From: Arcobacteraceae bacterium
GTDB taxonomy: Bacteria > Campylobacterota > Campylobacteria > Campylobacterales > Arcobacteraceae
DNA: 57,875 bases
Assembly (NCBI GenBank): GCA_023229945.1
Contig: JALNYH010000012.1
Coordinates: 1-57,875 of the forward strand
Direction of reading: 5' to 3'
Each line of letters begins with the position of its first letter. The first letter of the stretch is position 1. The position numbers were made by a program, and so were the translations under genes. Below the pieces are notes generated by a model that was not told the DNA's origin, searched no databases, and saw only the letters and a list, made by a program, of their open reading frames with translations. Shown here piece after piece: positions 28,580-37,464 of the stretch.

Positions 28580-30181
28580 ATGAAAATTAAATTAGGTTTA
28601 GTTCCATCATTTTTAATAATTTCACTATTTTCTATTATTGTGTTTACAATTTTATCAAATATTGTTATATCTAATCAAAAATATATCATAGAAATCTCAA
28701 ATAAAACCAAAGATGAAACTTTTTCACAAATTGGCTCACAAATTAGACTTATAGTAAATATGAATCGTCTAAAAACTTCTGGCGAAATTATTGCTACAAG
28801 TTCCAATCATCAGGAAAGAATAAAAGCCAAAATTACAGCCCAAGTTTTATCTCTTGATTCTATATTTTATGATAATGCACATCTTATAAAATTGGATATA
28901 AAAGACCTTTGGGAATCAATCGCAACCATTTACAACCTAAGAGCAAATGCTGATAGTATTAAACTCCAAGCTTATAATGAATTAACAATGTTAATCCAAA
29001 GTAATCCAAAAATATTACAAAATATTAATAAAATGAAAAGTCATAATAATCCAAATACAAAGCTTCTTTATGACCATGTACAATTAATTTTAAATAAATT
29101 AATATATATTACATCTGAAAAAAGTTCATCTTTTCATTTATATTCTGGAAACTCACTGATTGAACATATAAAATTATTGACAACATATAAAGAAACAAAT
29201 CTTTACAACAAAGAGTTTGAGATTTTCTTAAATAAATTAATCCATATATCAGAATTAGTTTGTGATTCATATTTATTAAATGAAAAAGCTAAAGATATTT
29301 GGAAAGATAAATCAGTACATATTGATACCATCCAACAAACATTTAGTACTGTTACTCTTCAAACAACCCATCAAGGTGTTCAAGAAATTATCAACATTGC
29401 CCAAAGTGCGCAAACATCAAAAGATACAACTCTTATAGTTTCTATTACTATTGGATTTTTATTAATTCTTCTAGCTCTTTTATTGTACATATTTATTTTC
29501 CGCCCTCTTATTAGAACTACAAAGTCTTTGCATCTGGCTGAGATTGGAAAGAAAATAAATCCAAAAAAAGAATTATTAACAGAAATTGATGCGATTGGTC
29601 AAGCTGCCAATATTTTAGGAACAACAGTAAATGATTTAAAAGAACAAAAATTAGAACTCAAACTCGCAAATGAAAAACTTGAAGAATTATCAATAACAGA
29701 CCAATTAACAGGTATTGCAAATAGGCGTCGTTTTTTTGATAGAGCAAATCTTGAACTATCCAATATCAAAAGATATAAACATAATTCTTGCATATTAATG
29801 CTTGATATTGATTTCTTCAAAAAAATAAATGATACATATGGTCATGGGATTGGAGATGATGCCTTGAAAGGTTTTGTCAAAGAAATTGCTATTATTTTAA
29901 GAGACAATGATACATTTGCAAAATTAGGTGGGGAAGAATTTTCCATTTTATTACCAAATACAAATACCGAAACAGCATTATTAGTAGCAGATAGAATCAA
30001 GCAAGCTATTTATAATATGGAAACACTTACTCCACAAGGTATTCTTAGATTTACTGTATCAATTGGAATTTCACTTTTAAAAGATGATGATACGAGTGTT
30101 GAAGTTGCACTAGCTAGAGCTGATGAAGCTTTGTATGAGGCAAAAAAATCTGGTAGAAACCAAATCGGAATTAATATCTAA
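28580..30181 (+). CDS. Membrane-bound diguanylate cyclase (GGDEF)
   Basis: 533 residues. Membrane segments at ~7-29 and ~283-306 flank a helical periplasmic sensor domain of ~250 residues. The cytoplasmic C-terminal GGDEF domain has SITDQLTGIANRR, DIDFFKKINDTYGH and the active-site GGEEF at 450-454. The inhibitory RxxD site (RDND, 441-444) is intact, so product feedback is expected. It makes c-di-GMP. The upstream binding-protein gene is the probable sensory partner. Its stop overlaps the convergent phosphoribosyltransferase gene by 4 bases. Confidence 0.93.
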   Translation: MKIKLGLVPSFLIISLFSIIVFTILSNIVISNQKYIIEISNKTKDETFSQIGSQIRLIVNMNRLKTSGEIIATSSNHQERIKAKITAQVLSLDSIFYDNAHLIKLDIKDLWESIATIYNLRANADSIKLQAYNELTMLIQSNPKILQNINKMKSHNNPNTKLLYDHVQLILNKLIYITSEKSSSFHLYSGNSLIEHIKLLTTYKETNLYNKEFEIFLNKLIHISELVCDSYLLNEKAKDIWKDKSVHIDTIQQTFSTVTLQTTHQGVQEIINIAQSAQTSKDTTLIVSITIGFLLILLALLLYIFIFRPLIRTTKSLHLAEIGKKINPKKELLTEIDAIGQAANILGTTVNDLKEQKLELKLANEKLEELSITDQLTGIANRRRFFDRANLELSNIKRYKHNSCILMLDIDFFKKINDTYGHGIGDDALKGFVKEIAIILRDNDTFAKLGGEEFSILLPNTNTETALLVADRIKQAIYNMETLTPQGILRFTVSIGISLLKDDDTSVEVALARADEALYEAKKSGRNQIGINI

Positions 30182-30612
30182 ATCTTTTCCCAAAAAAATT
30201 CTATCCAATCAGTAGCTTCTTTGATTTTATAATCTGGTATAAGCTTCGCTGATGTTTTATAAAATACTGAGGCTGTTTTGATTTGTAGTCTTGGATATTT
30301 TGTATTTAAAACTTTTAATACCTCTTCAAGCGTATCTCCACTATCAACTATATCATCCACTAAAAGTATTTTTTCATAGTTATTTAAATCTGGAATATTA
30401 AATATTTTAATATCATCTAATTTTGTAGTGTCATTATAATGAATAGAGTTGATTGTGTATAAATTTCTAATATCAAGCATACTAGAAATAAAGTGACCAA
30501 AAGTCACCCCACCTCTGGCTATAGATACTATAGCCTCAGGGGAGTAAACTTCTAGTGGAAGTTTTAGTGATTTTATATCACTGGTAAATTCTTCATAACT
30601 ATAATAAGTCAT
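30178..30612 (-). CDS. Phosphoribosyltransferase (purine PRTase-like)
   Basis: 144 residues with the type I PRPP-binding motif KILLVDDIVDSGDTL and an N-terminal VSIARGGVTFG substrate or diphosphate loop. The layout and length match xanthine/guanine (Gpt-like) phosphoribosyltransferases that salvage purine bases. The exact base preference cannot be read. It is 5 bp downstream of typA on the same strand. Confidence 0.85.
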   Translation of the reverse strand: MTYYSYEEFTSDIKSLKLPLEVYSPEAIVSIARGGVTFGHFISSMLDIRNLYTINSIHYNDTTKLDDIKIFNIPDLNNYEKILLVDDIVDSGDTLEEVLKVLNTKYPRLQIKTASVFYKTSAKLIPDYKIKEATDWIEFFWEKI

Positions 30613-30617
30613 AAAAA

Positions 30618-32426
30618 TTAACTACCTTTTTTTGCAGTTCTTTTTCTCTTAGTAGGGTCTAATTCTCTTTTTCTTATTCTAATAGAAATAGGAGTAATCT
30701 CAACCAATTCATCATCTTCAATCCACTCTAATGCACTCTCTAGTGTATGTGTTTTTGGTGGGATTATTTTGATAGCTTCATCAGCACCACTACTTCTAAC
30801 ATTTGATTGTGCTTTACCTTTTATTGGGTTTACATCAAGGTCATTGTCTTTTGAGTGTTCGCCTATTACCATACCAGCATAAACTTTATCTTGAGGTTTA
30901 ACAAACATCATACCTCTATCTTGTAGGTTGAATAATGAATAACCAACAGCTACACCATTTTCCATAGAAACTAATGCACCATTTTTTCTACTTTCAACAT
31001 ATCCACCAAATGGACGGAACTCTAAGAATGAGTGATTTAATACACCCTCACCTTTTGTATCAGTCAAAAATTCTGTTCTATATCCGATAAGTCCACGAGC
31101 AGGAATTTCAAATTCAACCCTTGTATATCCCACACCCATTGGAGTCATATTTGACATAACAGCTTTTCTTTTACCAAGTTTTTCGATAACAGAACCACTA
31201 AATTCATCAGGAACATCCACAACCAAGTGCTCAAATGGCTCAGTTTTAACACCATTTTCTTCTTTTAAGATAACTTCTGGTCTTCCTATTGAAAACTCAA
31301 AACCTTCTCTTCTCATATTTTCTGCCAAAATAGTAATTTGAAGCTCACCTCTACCGTTTACTTTAAATTTACCTTCACCTACTTGCTCATAATTCATAGC
31401 AATATTTGTGTTCATTTCAGCATCAAGTCTTTCTTGAATTTTGTTTGAAGTTACAAATTTACCTTCAGTTCCAGCTAGTGGAGAATCATTTACAGCAAAT
31501 GTTACAGAAAGTGTTGGTTCTTCTATGTGCATAGGATCAAGTGGCATTGGATTAGCAGGATCACAAAGACTGTCACCCACATCAATAGTCTCAAATCCAG
31601 CAACTGCAACTATATCACCAGCACCTGCAGATTTAATTTCAATTCTTTCAAGTCCTTTGAAACCAATAAGTTTTGTAACTCTTCCTTTTATTTTCTCACC
31701 GTCAGCTTTTACAAGCATTACAGTTTCACCCAAAGAAATTGTTCCGTTGAATATTCTAGCAATTCCTATTTTTCCTATATAGCTATCATAATCTAGTGTG
31801 AAAACTTGAAGTTGAAGTCCATTTTCATCCGCACCTTTTGGAGCTGGTACTTCTTTTAAGATTGTTTGGAATAAAGGAGTTAAATCTTTATTTTCATCTT
31901 CAAGAGCATATTTAGCAAAACCATCTCTAGCAGCTGCATAAATTACTGGGAATTCTAATTGTTCTTCAGTTGCACCCATTTGGTCAAAAAGGTCAAATAC
32001 TTCATCTACAACCCTATCAGGCTCAGCAGCTGGTTTGTCTATTTTGTTTACTACTACGATTGGTCTGTGACCAAGAGCTAGAGCTTTTTTAACAACAAAC
32101 TTAGTTTGAGGCATAACACCCTCTTGAGCATCAACAAGTAATAAAACAGAGTCAACCATTTTTAAAACCCTCTCAACCTCACCACCAAAATCGGCGTGTC
32201 CTGGAGTATCTATGATGTTGATTCTGAAACCTTCATAGTCAATAGCTGTATTTTTAGCTAAGATTGTAATTCCTCTTTCTTTTTCAATAGCATTGCTATC
32301 CATAACTCTGTCGGTCATTTCTTGGTGAGCTGAAAAAGTACCTGATTGTCTAAGCAATCCATCTACTAGCGTAGTTTTACCGTGGTCAACGTGTGCAATA
32401 ACTGCAATGTTTCTAATTTGTCTCAA
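30618..32426 (-). CDS. typA: Translational GTPase TypA/BipA
   Basis: 602 residues from a TTG at 32426. An ATG ten codons earlier exists, but the TTG has AAAGGAAAAC just upstream and gives the normal N-terminus LRQIRNIAVIAHVDHGKTT. Domains in order: GTPase (G1 AHVDHGKTT, G3 DTPGHADFGGEVERVL, G4 NKIDK), EF-Tu domain II, and the EF-G-like III/V with the TypA-specific C-terminus (RGLIGYRTEFLTDTKGEG, KAQSNVRSSGADEAI). It is a ribosome-associated GTPase involved in assembly and stress or cold adaptation. Confidence 0.96.
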   Translation of the reverse strand: MRQIRNIAVIAHVDHGKTTLVDGLLRQSGTFSAHQEMTDRVMDSNAIEKERGITILAKNTAIDYEGFRINIIDTPGHADFGGEVERVLKMVDSVLLLVDAQEGVMPQTKFVVKKALALGHRPIVVVNKIDKPAAEPDRVVDEVFDLFDQMGATEEQLEFPVIYAAARDGFAKYALEDENKDLTPLFQTILKEVPAPKGADENGLQLQVFTLDYDSYIGKIGIARIFNGTISLGETVMLVKADGEKIKGRVTKLIGFKGLERIEIKSAGAGDIVAVAGFETIDVGDSLCDPANPMPLDPMHIEEPTLSVTFAVNDSPLAGTEGKFVTSNKIQERLDAEMNTNIAMNYEQVGEGKFKVNGRGELQITILAENMRREGFEFSIGRPEVILKEENGVKTEPFEHLVVDVPDEFSGSVIEKLGKRKAVMSNMTPMGVGYTRVEFEIPARGLIGYRTEFLTDTKGEGVLNHSFLEFRPFGGYVESRKNGALVSMENGVAVGYSLFNLQDRGMMFVKPQDKVYAGMVIGEHSKDNDLDVNPIKGKAQSNVRSSGADEAIKIIPPKTHTLESALEWIEDDELVEITPISIRIRKRELDPTKRKRTAKKGS

Positions 32427-32543
32427 AGTTTTCCTTTTGTAATAAATAAACTTCAATTATTTATTTAAATTTTCGCGATTGTACTAAAACTTTGCTTAAA
32501 AGTAGATTCTTTCACACTTATTTTTATTAAAGTTTTAATACTA

Positions 32544-32549
32544 TATAAT
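32544..32549 (+). promoter_or_regulatory. Candidate -10 box of thyX
   Basis: TATAAT 26 bases before the thyX ATG. No convincing -35 is present at 17 bp. The AGGAAT ribosome site lies between this box and the start codon. Confidence 0.45.
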
Positions 32550-32575
32550 TACTAATTAAATGCTTAGGAATAAAT

Positions 32576-33181
32576 ATGAAAGTGACTCTATTAAATAGTA
32601 CTCCCCTTGTAATTTGTAGCAATGCAATAAGAACTTGTTGGCAAAGTTTTGATAAAAGTGATGATGGTGGTGAAGCTGATATGGCTTTGATTGATAGAGT
32701 TGGTAATAAATTCAAACATGCTTCGACGCTAGAACATATTACTTACAACTTCTATATAGCTGGAGTTAGCCGTGCTTTATTGCAAGAGTTAGCACGCCAT
32801 AGAATGGCAAGTCTGTCTGTAAAATCTACAAGATATACACTAAAAGAAATAAAAGAGTGTGAAACCATAGATTATGAAAAATTCTTAGTTTTCACAGGAA
32901 ATGAAACTGTAGATAATGCTTCAAAAATGGCTTTAGATAATCTACAAACAATTCTAAAAAGTGGTGTAGGAAATGACATAGCAAAATATTGTCTTCCAGA
33001 AAGCTACAAAACTGAACTAAGCTGGACAATAAATGCCAGAAGCTTACAAAACTTCTTATCTTTAAGGAGTTCAAAAGCTGCCCTTTGGGAAATAAGAAAT
33101 CTTTCATTTGCTATTTACGAAGAATTACCAGCTGAGCATAAATATTTGTTTGAAAAGTGCGTGAATAACGAAGAACACTAG
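32576..33181 (+). CDS. thyX: FAD-dependent thymidylate synthase
   Basis: 201 residues. The ThyX signature RHRMASLSVKSTRYT (RHRxxSxxxxSxR) is present, together with the RSLQNFLSLRSSKAALWEIR C-terminal motif that contributes FAD and dUMP contacts. It makes dTMP from dUMP using methylene-tetrahydrofolate and FADH2, replacing ThyA, which is typical of Campylobacterota. It is a single gene, divergent from typA. Confidence 0.96.
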   Translation: MKVTLLNSTPLVICSNAIRTCWQSFDKSDDGGEADMALIDRVGNKFKHASTLEHITYNFYIAGVSRALLQELARHRMASLSVKSTRYTLKEIKECETIDYEKFLVFTGNETVDNASKMALDNLQTILKSGVGNDIAKYCLPESYKTELSWTINARSLQNFLSLRSSKAALWEIRNLSFAIYEELPAEHKYLFEKCVNNEEH

Positions 33182-33186
33182 AATTT

Positions 33187-33242
33187 AATGTTGAATTTTG
33201 AATGTTGAATTTTGAATGTTGAATTTTGAATGTTGAATTTTG
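33187..33242. repeat. 14-bp tandem repeat, four copies
   Basis: AATGTTGAATTTTG is repeated four times without change, six bases after the thyX stop, with partial units at both ends. Perfect identity suggests slippage-prone, recent expansion. It opens the 308-bp gap between thyX and ruvC, which also contains a small hairpin (CCCAGA TAAA TCTGGG, 33307-33322) and the nested palindrome at 33352. Confidence 0.9.
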
Positions 33243-33351
33243 AATTATAGGGTGATTGGTATATTTATTTTAAATGGGATGCTTACTTTGCTTGGTTTAA
33301 GACAAGCCCAGATAAATCTGGGGTTCCAAAATACAAGCTCTTTACTATTTA

Positions 33352-33500
33352 TAAAAGGGTGATTTGGGGTAGGTATTTTTAGGATAGTTCAAGGCGGATA
33401 TTGTGTAAAATTTAGGAGTTTACTGTAGTAAATGACGACGATTTTACACGGTATCCAACGCAGAAATATTCAAAAAGAGCTACCCCAAATCACCCTTTTA
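33352..33500. repeat. Nested-hairpin element, copy A
   Basis: The outer arms 33352-33372 and 33480-33500 are a perfect 21-bp inverted repeat (TAAAAGGGTGATTTGGGGTA plus G). The inner arms 33396-33411 and 33441-33456 (GGATA.TGTGTAAAAT) form a second stem. The apical loop reads, on the minus strand, CGTCATTTACTACAGTAAAC, and the junction motifs on that strand are TTTCTGCGTT and GCCTTGAACT. Loop and junctions recur in copies B and C, while both sets of arms are unrelated to theirs. The ruvC stop codon lies in the right outer arm. Confidence 0.85.
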
Positions 33501-33960
33501 TGCGTTGGGAATGTGTTATGGCTACGGCTATGGCATCTGTTATATCTAGAGGCTTTATCTCTTGTTTAATCCCTAGCAAAGTCTTCACCATAAAAGCAAC
33601 TTGCTCTTTTGCTGCTTTTCCATTTCCAGTAACCGCTTTTTTTACTTGCAAGGGTGTATATTCACTAAAATTTCCTATTTCTTGTAGTATTTTCAAAGAC
33701 AATGCACCACGAAATTGAGCTAATTTAATCACTGTTTTTGGATTAAAGGCAAAAAATATATCTTCTATGGCTACCTCATCTATTGTATGATGTTTGAGTA
33801 TAAAATCAATTGCTTCTACAAGTTCCATAATCTGTTCTTGAAGTATTTTTGATTTTATTTTGATAAGCCCAGCTTCAACTATCCTCTTTTTTGTCCCAAT
33901 AACTTCCAATATTGCATAACCACAGTTTATTGTACCTGGATCAATCCCAAGTATAATCAT
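33490..33960 (-). CDS. ruvC: Crossover junction endodeoxyribonuclease RuvC
   Basis: 156 residues, normal length. It resolves Holliday junctions with RuvAB. The catalytic acids are in LGIDPGTINCGYAI (Asp7), VEAIDFI..EVAIEDIFFAFN, and DITDAIAVAITH near the C-terminus. Its final codons (IKG and stop) fall inside the outer arm of the nested-hairpin element, so the element has set the end of the gene. Its ATG overlaps the upstream HD-GYP stop by 4 bases. Confidence 0.95.
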   Translation of the reverse strand: MIILGIDPGTINCGYAILEVIGTKKRIVEAGLIKIKSKILQEQIMELVEAIDFILKHHTIDEVAIEDIFFAFNPKTVIKLAQFRGALSLKILQEIGNFSEYTPLQVKKAVTGNGKAAKEQVAFMVKTLLGIKQEIKPLDITDAIAVAITHSQRIKG

Positions 33961-35795
33961 CTTCTTTCTATTCCAAGTGGGTCTAGGTCAATATAGGTAT
34001 CCACATAAGTATCACGGATTTTCAAAAATTGCTCTAGATTTTCAAATAATAAATCAACCAATACTGGATCAAAATGTCTCCCTCTTTCTTCTTTGAAAAG
34101 GTTTAGTATTTTTTCTAAATCCCAAGCTTGCTTATAGCATCTATCACTTCCAAGGGCATCAAATACATCTGCAATGGCTGTAATCCTTCCAAAAATATGT
34201 ATCTCTTCACCTTTTAGTCCTCTTGGATATCCACTTCCATCGTATTTTTCATGATGTTCATATGCTATTGTGGCTGATATTTTAAGAAGTTTTCTATCAC
34301 TCCCATTTAACATGTTATAACCTATAACTGCGTGATTTTTCATTACTTCAAACTCTTCAGGAGTAAACTTAGCTGGTTTATTTAGTATTACATCTGGAAT
34401 ACCAATTTTACCAATATCGTGCATTGGTGAAGCTATTTTTAATAGCTCAGATTCTGCTTCACTAAGCCCAAATTTGAGTGCTAATAATTTTGAATACTCG
34501 GCTACTCTTTTTACATGGTTACCAGTTTCTTTACTTCTAGCTTCTCCTATACTTCCCAATGAAAAAATTACATCTTTTTGAGTATCTTCTATCTCTTTAT
34601 GAAGCTCTATTACTTCTGTAATATCTTTTCCAATTCCCATAAATTCACTTACAAGTCCATTGATATCTTGTATTGCCTTAAAGGTATAATCCATATAAAA
34701 TATTGTACCATCTACTCTTAGACTCTCTAAAATACCATTCCATTGACCAACTGTTTTTATAGTTTCAAAGTGTTTTTTAACAAACTCTTGATTATCAATT
34801 TTCAAAATCTTCAAAAAACTCTGACCTATTAAATCCTCTTTTTTATATTTACTTACACTTAAAAATCTTTCATTTACATATGTTATTTTGTATTCGGTAT
34901 CCACTCTTACCAATGATGTGGATAAATCAAGAGCTGTTTCATACTCTTTTACTAAGTGCATCTTATTTTTCAAATTTATATCTGCTGAATTTAATTTATT
35001 TTGAAGTAGTTCTTTATATATTTCTAATTCTGTGATATCATTTCTTATTCCAATAAATTCTTCAATTTCCCCATTTGTATTTGTAATAGGAACTACTGTC
35101 GTATTAACAATATAAATGCTACCATCTTTTGCAAGATTTTTTATTCTTCCTTGCCAAATTTCTTTATCTTCTTTTATAGTTTTCCACATATTCTCAAAAG
35201 TCTCTTTTGACATATCTGGATGTCTTACTATATTATGAGGTTTTCCTATAAGTTCATTTCTTGAATATTTTGATATATTACAAAATGTATCATTTACATA
35301 AGTAATATTACCTTTTATATCTGTTTTAGAAAGAATTGAAGACTTATCAACTGCTAATTTATATTGTTCCAATAATTTTAAAGTTTTTTGATATTCTCTT
35401 TTTTCTTCAACTTTTGCTGTATGTTTATTTATTCTTTCCATTAAATCTATAATTTTTACTGGTTTAAAAAGATAATCATTAATAATATCTATCTTACTTG
35501 CTTGTAAAAAATACTCTTCTTGAGAATATGCAGATATTATAATTGCTGGCATTTCTGGTTTAAGTGCTTTTATCTCTTTTAGCATCTCAAAGCCATTCAT
35601 ATATGGCATATTAATATCAGTTATAACTAAATCAAATACACCATTTTTGAATTTTTCCAATCCATCTCTTCCATCAACTGCAAATTCCACTTTTTCACAT
35701 AACATTGAAAGAATATTAAAAATCTCACTTCTAATAAGTTCTTCATCTTCTACATATAAAATAGAGATTTCACGCTTTTTTAATTGACTTTTCAA
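33957..35795 (-). CDS. Response regulator with two PAS domains and HD-GYP phosphodiesterase
   Basis: 612 residues from a TTG at 35795, preceded by GGAGAA. A longer frame to ATG 35870 exists, but a promoter lies inside it. The order is receiver (EISILYVEDEE; phospho-Asp in VITDINMPYMNG), two PAS domains (~140-260 and ~285-395), and HD-GYP (SPMHDIGKIGIPD; HHEKYDGSGYPRGLKGEEI; ADVFDALGSDR). The catalytic metal-binding residues are intact, so it should degrade c-di-GMP. The receiver implies control by an unlinked kinase. It is co-transcribed with ruvC. Confidence 0.92.
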   Translation of the reverse strand: MKSQLKKREISILYVEDEELIRSEIFNILSMLCEKVEFAVDGRDGLEKFKNGVFDLVITDINMPYMNGFEMLKEIKALKPEMPAIIISAYSQEEYFLQASKIDIINDYLFKPVKIIDLMERINKHTAKVEEKREYQKTLKLLEQYKLAVDKSSILSKTDIKGNITYVNDTFCNISKYSRNELIGKPHNIVRHPDMSKETFENMWKTIKEDKEIWQGRIKNLAKDGSIYIVNTTVVPITNTNGEIEEFIGIRNDITELEIYKELLQNKLNSADINLKNKMHLVKEYETALDLSTSLVRVDTEYKITYVNERFLSVSKYKKEDLIGQSFLKILKIDNQEFVKKHFETIKTVGQWNGILESLRVDGTIFYMDYTFKAIQDINGLVSEFMGIGKDITEVIELHKEIEDTQKDVIFSLGSIGEARSKETGNHVKRVAEYSKLLALKFGLSEAESELLKIASPMHDIGKIGIPDVILNKPAKFTPEEFEVMKNHAVIGYNMLNGSDRKLLKISATIAYEHHEKYDGSGYPRGLKGEEIHIFGRITAIADVFDALGSDRCYKQAWDLEKILNLFKEERGRHFDPVLVDLLFENLEQFLKIRDTYVDTYIDLDPLGIERR

Positions 35796-35823
35796 TTTAT
35801 TTCTCCATATTCTTATTACCATC

Positions 35824-35852
35824 ATTATACAGTCTATTATCTTATTTGATAA
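35824..35852 (-). promoter_or_regulatory. Promoter of the HD-GYP regulator gene
   Basis: On the minus strand, TTATCA (35847-35852) and TATAAT (35824-35829) are separated by exactly 17 bp. Transcription would start near 35817, upstream of the TTG at 35795 and downstream of the ATG at 35870, which decides the start. Confidence 0.6.
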
Positions 35853-35863
35853 TAAAACTAAAC

Positions 35864-35979
35864 TATTCACATTTTCACATTGATATTTTCAAGTTATTCA
35901 CATTGATTTTTAATATAAATCAAGATATAATAAGAAAAATTAGTAACGAAGGTTTTTCAAAAGAGAGTATGCGTACAAA
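35864..35979 (+). other. oriC upstream part (DnaA boxes, AT-rich stretch, dnaA promoter)
   Basis: Three DnaA boxes with the TTCAC core lie in the same direction: TATTCACA 35864-35871, TTTTCACA 35872-35879 and TATTCACA 35895-35902. A very AT-rich stretch follows. A promoter with TTGATT (35903-35908) and TATAAT (35926-35931), spaced 17 bp, abuts the third box, so DnaA probably represses its own gene. Campylobacterota origins use TTCAC-core boxes and are often bipartite around dnaA. Confidence 0.8.
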
Positions 35980-37305
35980 ATGAATATTAATACAAAAGAG
36001 ATTTTAGCAATTTTAAAAGAGGACTCTACATCAACTGATTATGAGAGATTCTTGAAACAACTTATTTATAGAAAGACAGGTTCAAGTGAAAAAGTTGCTA
36101 TTTTTGAAGCACCTAATAAATACCTTGCAAACTGGATAAGAACAAAATTTTCAAATGATATAAGACATGCAATAGAAAAGCTTACAGGTCACAAACCAAA
36201 AATAGATATGAAAGTAATCGGTGAAAAAAGAATTTTAAAAAAAGAAAATTCTGAAACAAATCAAACTTCAAAGATTAATGAAAGTACTATTTTAAATCCA
36301 TCTTATACTTTTGATTCTTTTGTAGTTGGAAGTTCAAACCAAATGGCATTTAATGCTTCCCTAGCCGTTGCCAAAAAACCAGGGATTCAATACAACCCAC
36401 TATTTATTTATGGTGGTACAGGACTTGGTAAAACTCACCTTTTACAAGCTATTGGAAACTACAATGTAGAACTTGGAAAAACTGTAATATATGTTACTAT
36501 TGAGCAGTTTATGAATGACTTTACATTTTCACTAAGAAACCAAAATATGGAACATTTTAGAAATAAATATAGAAAATGTGATTTATTACTTATTGATGAT
36601 GTTCAGTTTTTAAGTGGAAAAGAACAAACTCAAGAAGAGTTTTTTCATACATTTAATGAACTTCATAGCTCAAACAAACAAATAGTTATGACATCAGATA
36701 GACTCCCTTCTCAAATACAATCTTTAGTAGATAGATTGAAAAGTCGTTTTGAATGGGGACTAACAGCAGATGTTCAAATCCCTGGACTTGAGACAAAAAT
36801 AGCTATTATTGAGAAAAAAAGTGAATTAAATGGTATAAAACTTACAAAAGATGTGATAGACTATATAGCAACAAATCTAGATAATTCTATCAGAGAAATT
36901 GAAGGTGTTTTAATCAGAATAAATGCGTCAGCAAATTTACTAAATCAAGAAATAAATTTAGATTTGGTTAAAAATCTTTTAAAAGAACAAATAAAAGAGC
37001 AAAAAGAAAATATTAAACTCCCTGATATTATAAATATTGTAGCAAAAGAACTTAATATCAAACCAAGTGATATTAAATCAAAAAAAAGAACAGCTGCAGT
37101 TGCTAATGCAAGAAGAGTAGTGATTTATCTTTCAAAAGAGCTTACACACAACTCTATGCCAAATATTGCACAATATCTTGGTATGAAAGATCACTCATCT
37201 ATAAGTCACTCAATAAAAAAAGCAAATGAGCTTATAGAAAGTGATGAAAATTTTAAAGTAATTATAGAAAATTTGAAAAATAAAGTAATCAATAAGGAGT
37301 GGTAG
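35980..37305 (+). CDS. dnaA: Chromosomal replication initiator DnaA
   Basis: 441 residues. Domain I (1-~85) is followed by a short linker, then the AAA+ domain with NPLFIYGGTGLGKTHLLQAI (Walker A), LLLIDDVQFLSGKEQTQEEF (Walker B) and a sensor Arg region (NSIREIEGVLIRI). Domain IV has the HTH signature MKDHSSISHSIKK. It binds the flanking TTCAC boxes and opens the origin. The ribosome site is weak (AGAGAG). dnaN follows after 159 bp holding further DnaA boxes. Confidence 0.98.
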   Translation: MNINTKEILAILKEDSTSTDYERFLKQLIYRKTGSSEKVAIFEAPNKYLANWIRTKFSNDIRHAIEKLTGHKPKIDMKVIGEKRILKKENSETNQTSKINESTILNPSYTFDSFVVGSSNQMAFNASLAVAKKPGIQYNPLFIYGGTGLGKTHLLQAIGNYNVELGKTVIYVTIEQFMNDFTFSLRNQNMEHFRNKYRKCDLLLIDDVQFLSGKEQTQEEFFHTFNELHSSNKQIVMTSDRLPSQIQSLVDRLKSRFEWGLTADVQIPGLETKIAIIEKKSELNGIKLTKDVIDYIATNLDNSIREIEGVLIRINASANLLNQEINLDLVKNLLKEQIKEQKENIKLPDIINIVAKELNIKPSDIKSKKRTAAVANARRVVIYLSKELTHNSMPNIAQYLGMKDHSSISHSIKKANELIESDENFKVIIENLKNKVINKEW

Positions 37306-37464
37306 AAAAAAGTTTCAACTTAATATGTGAATAGATGTGAATATTTATGAAGTTTTGTTCATCGTCCCAAGATACTATGAATACGACCTTTGTAAGATAT
37401 TTTCATCTATTCACATTGAACTACTACTAACACTACTTAAAAGAAATTAAAAGGGGAAATAAAT
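37306..37464 (+). other. oriC downstream part (DnaA boxes between dnaA and dnaN)
   Basis: Two boxes on the minus strand (TGTGAATA at 37326-37333 and 37336-37343, 10 bp apart) face one on the plus strand (TATTCACA at 37408-37415). The block between them has no coding frame. Together with the upstream cluster this gives a bipartite origin. The dnaN ribosome site (AAGGGG) closes the interval. Confidence 0.7.

Noticed and set aside
33187..33242. CRISPR array
   Set aside because: The repeats are directly abutting 14-mers without spacers; no cas genes are present.
35796..35870. Longer start (ATG 35870) for the HD-GYP regulator
   Set aside because: A well-spaced promoter (35824-35852) lies inside that extension, and the first DnaA box overlaps it.
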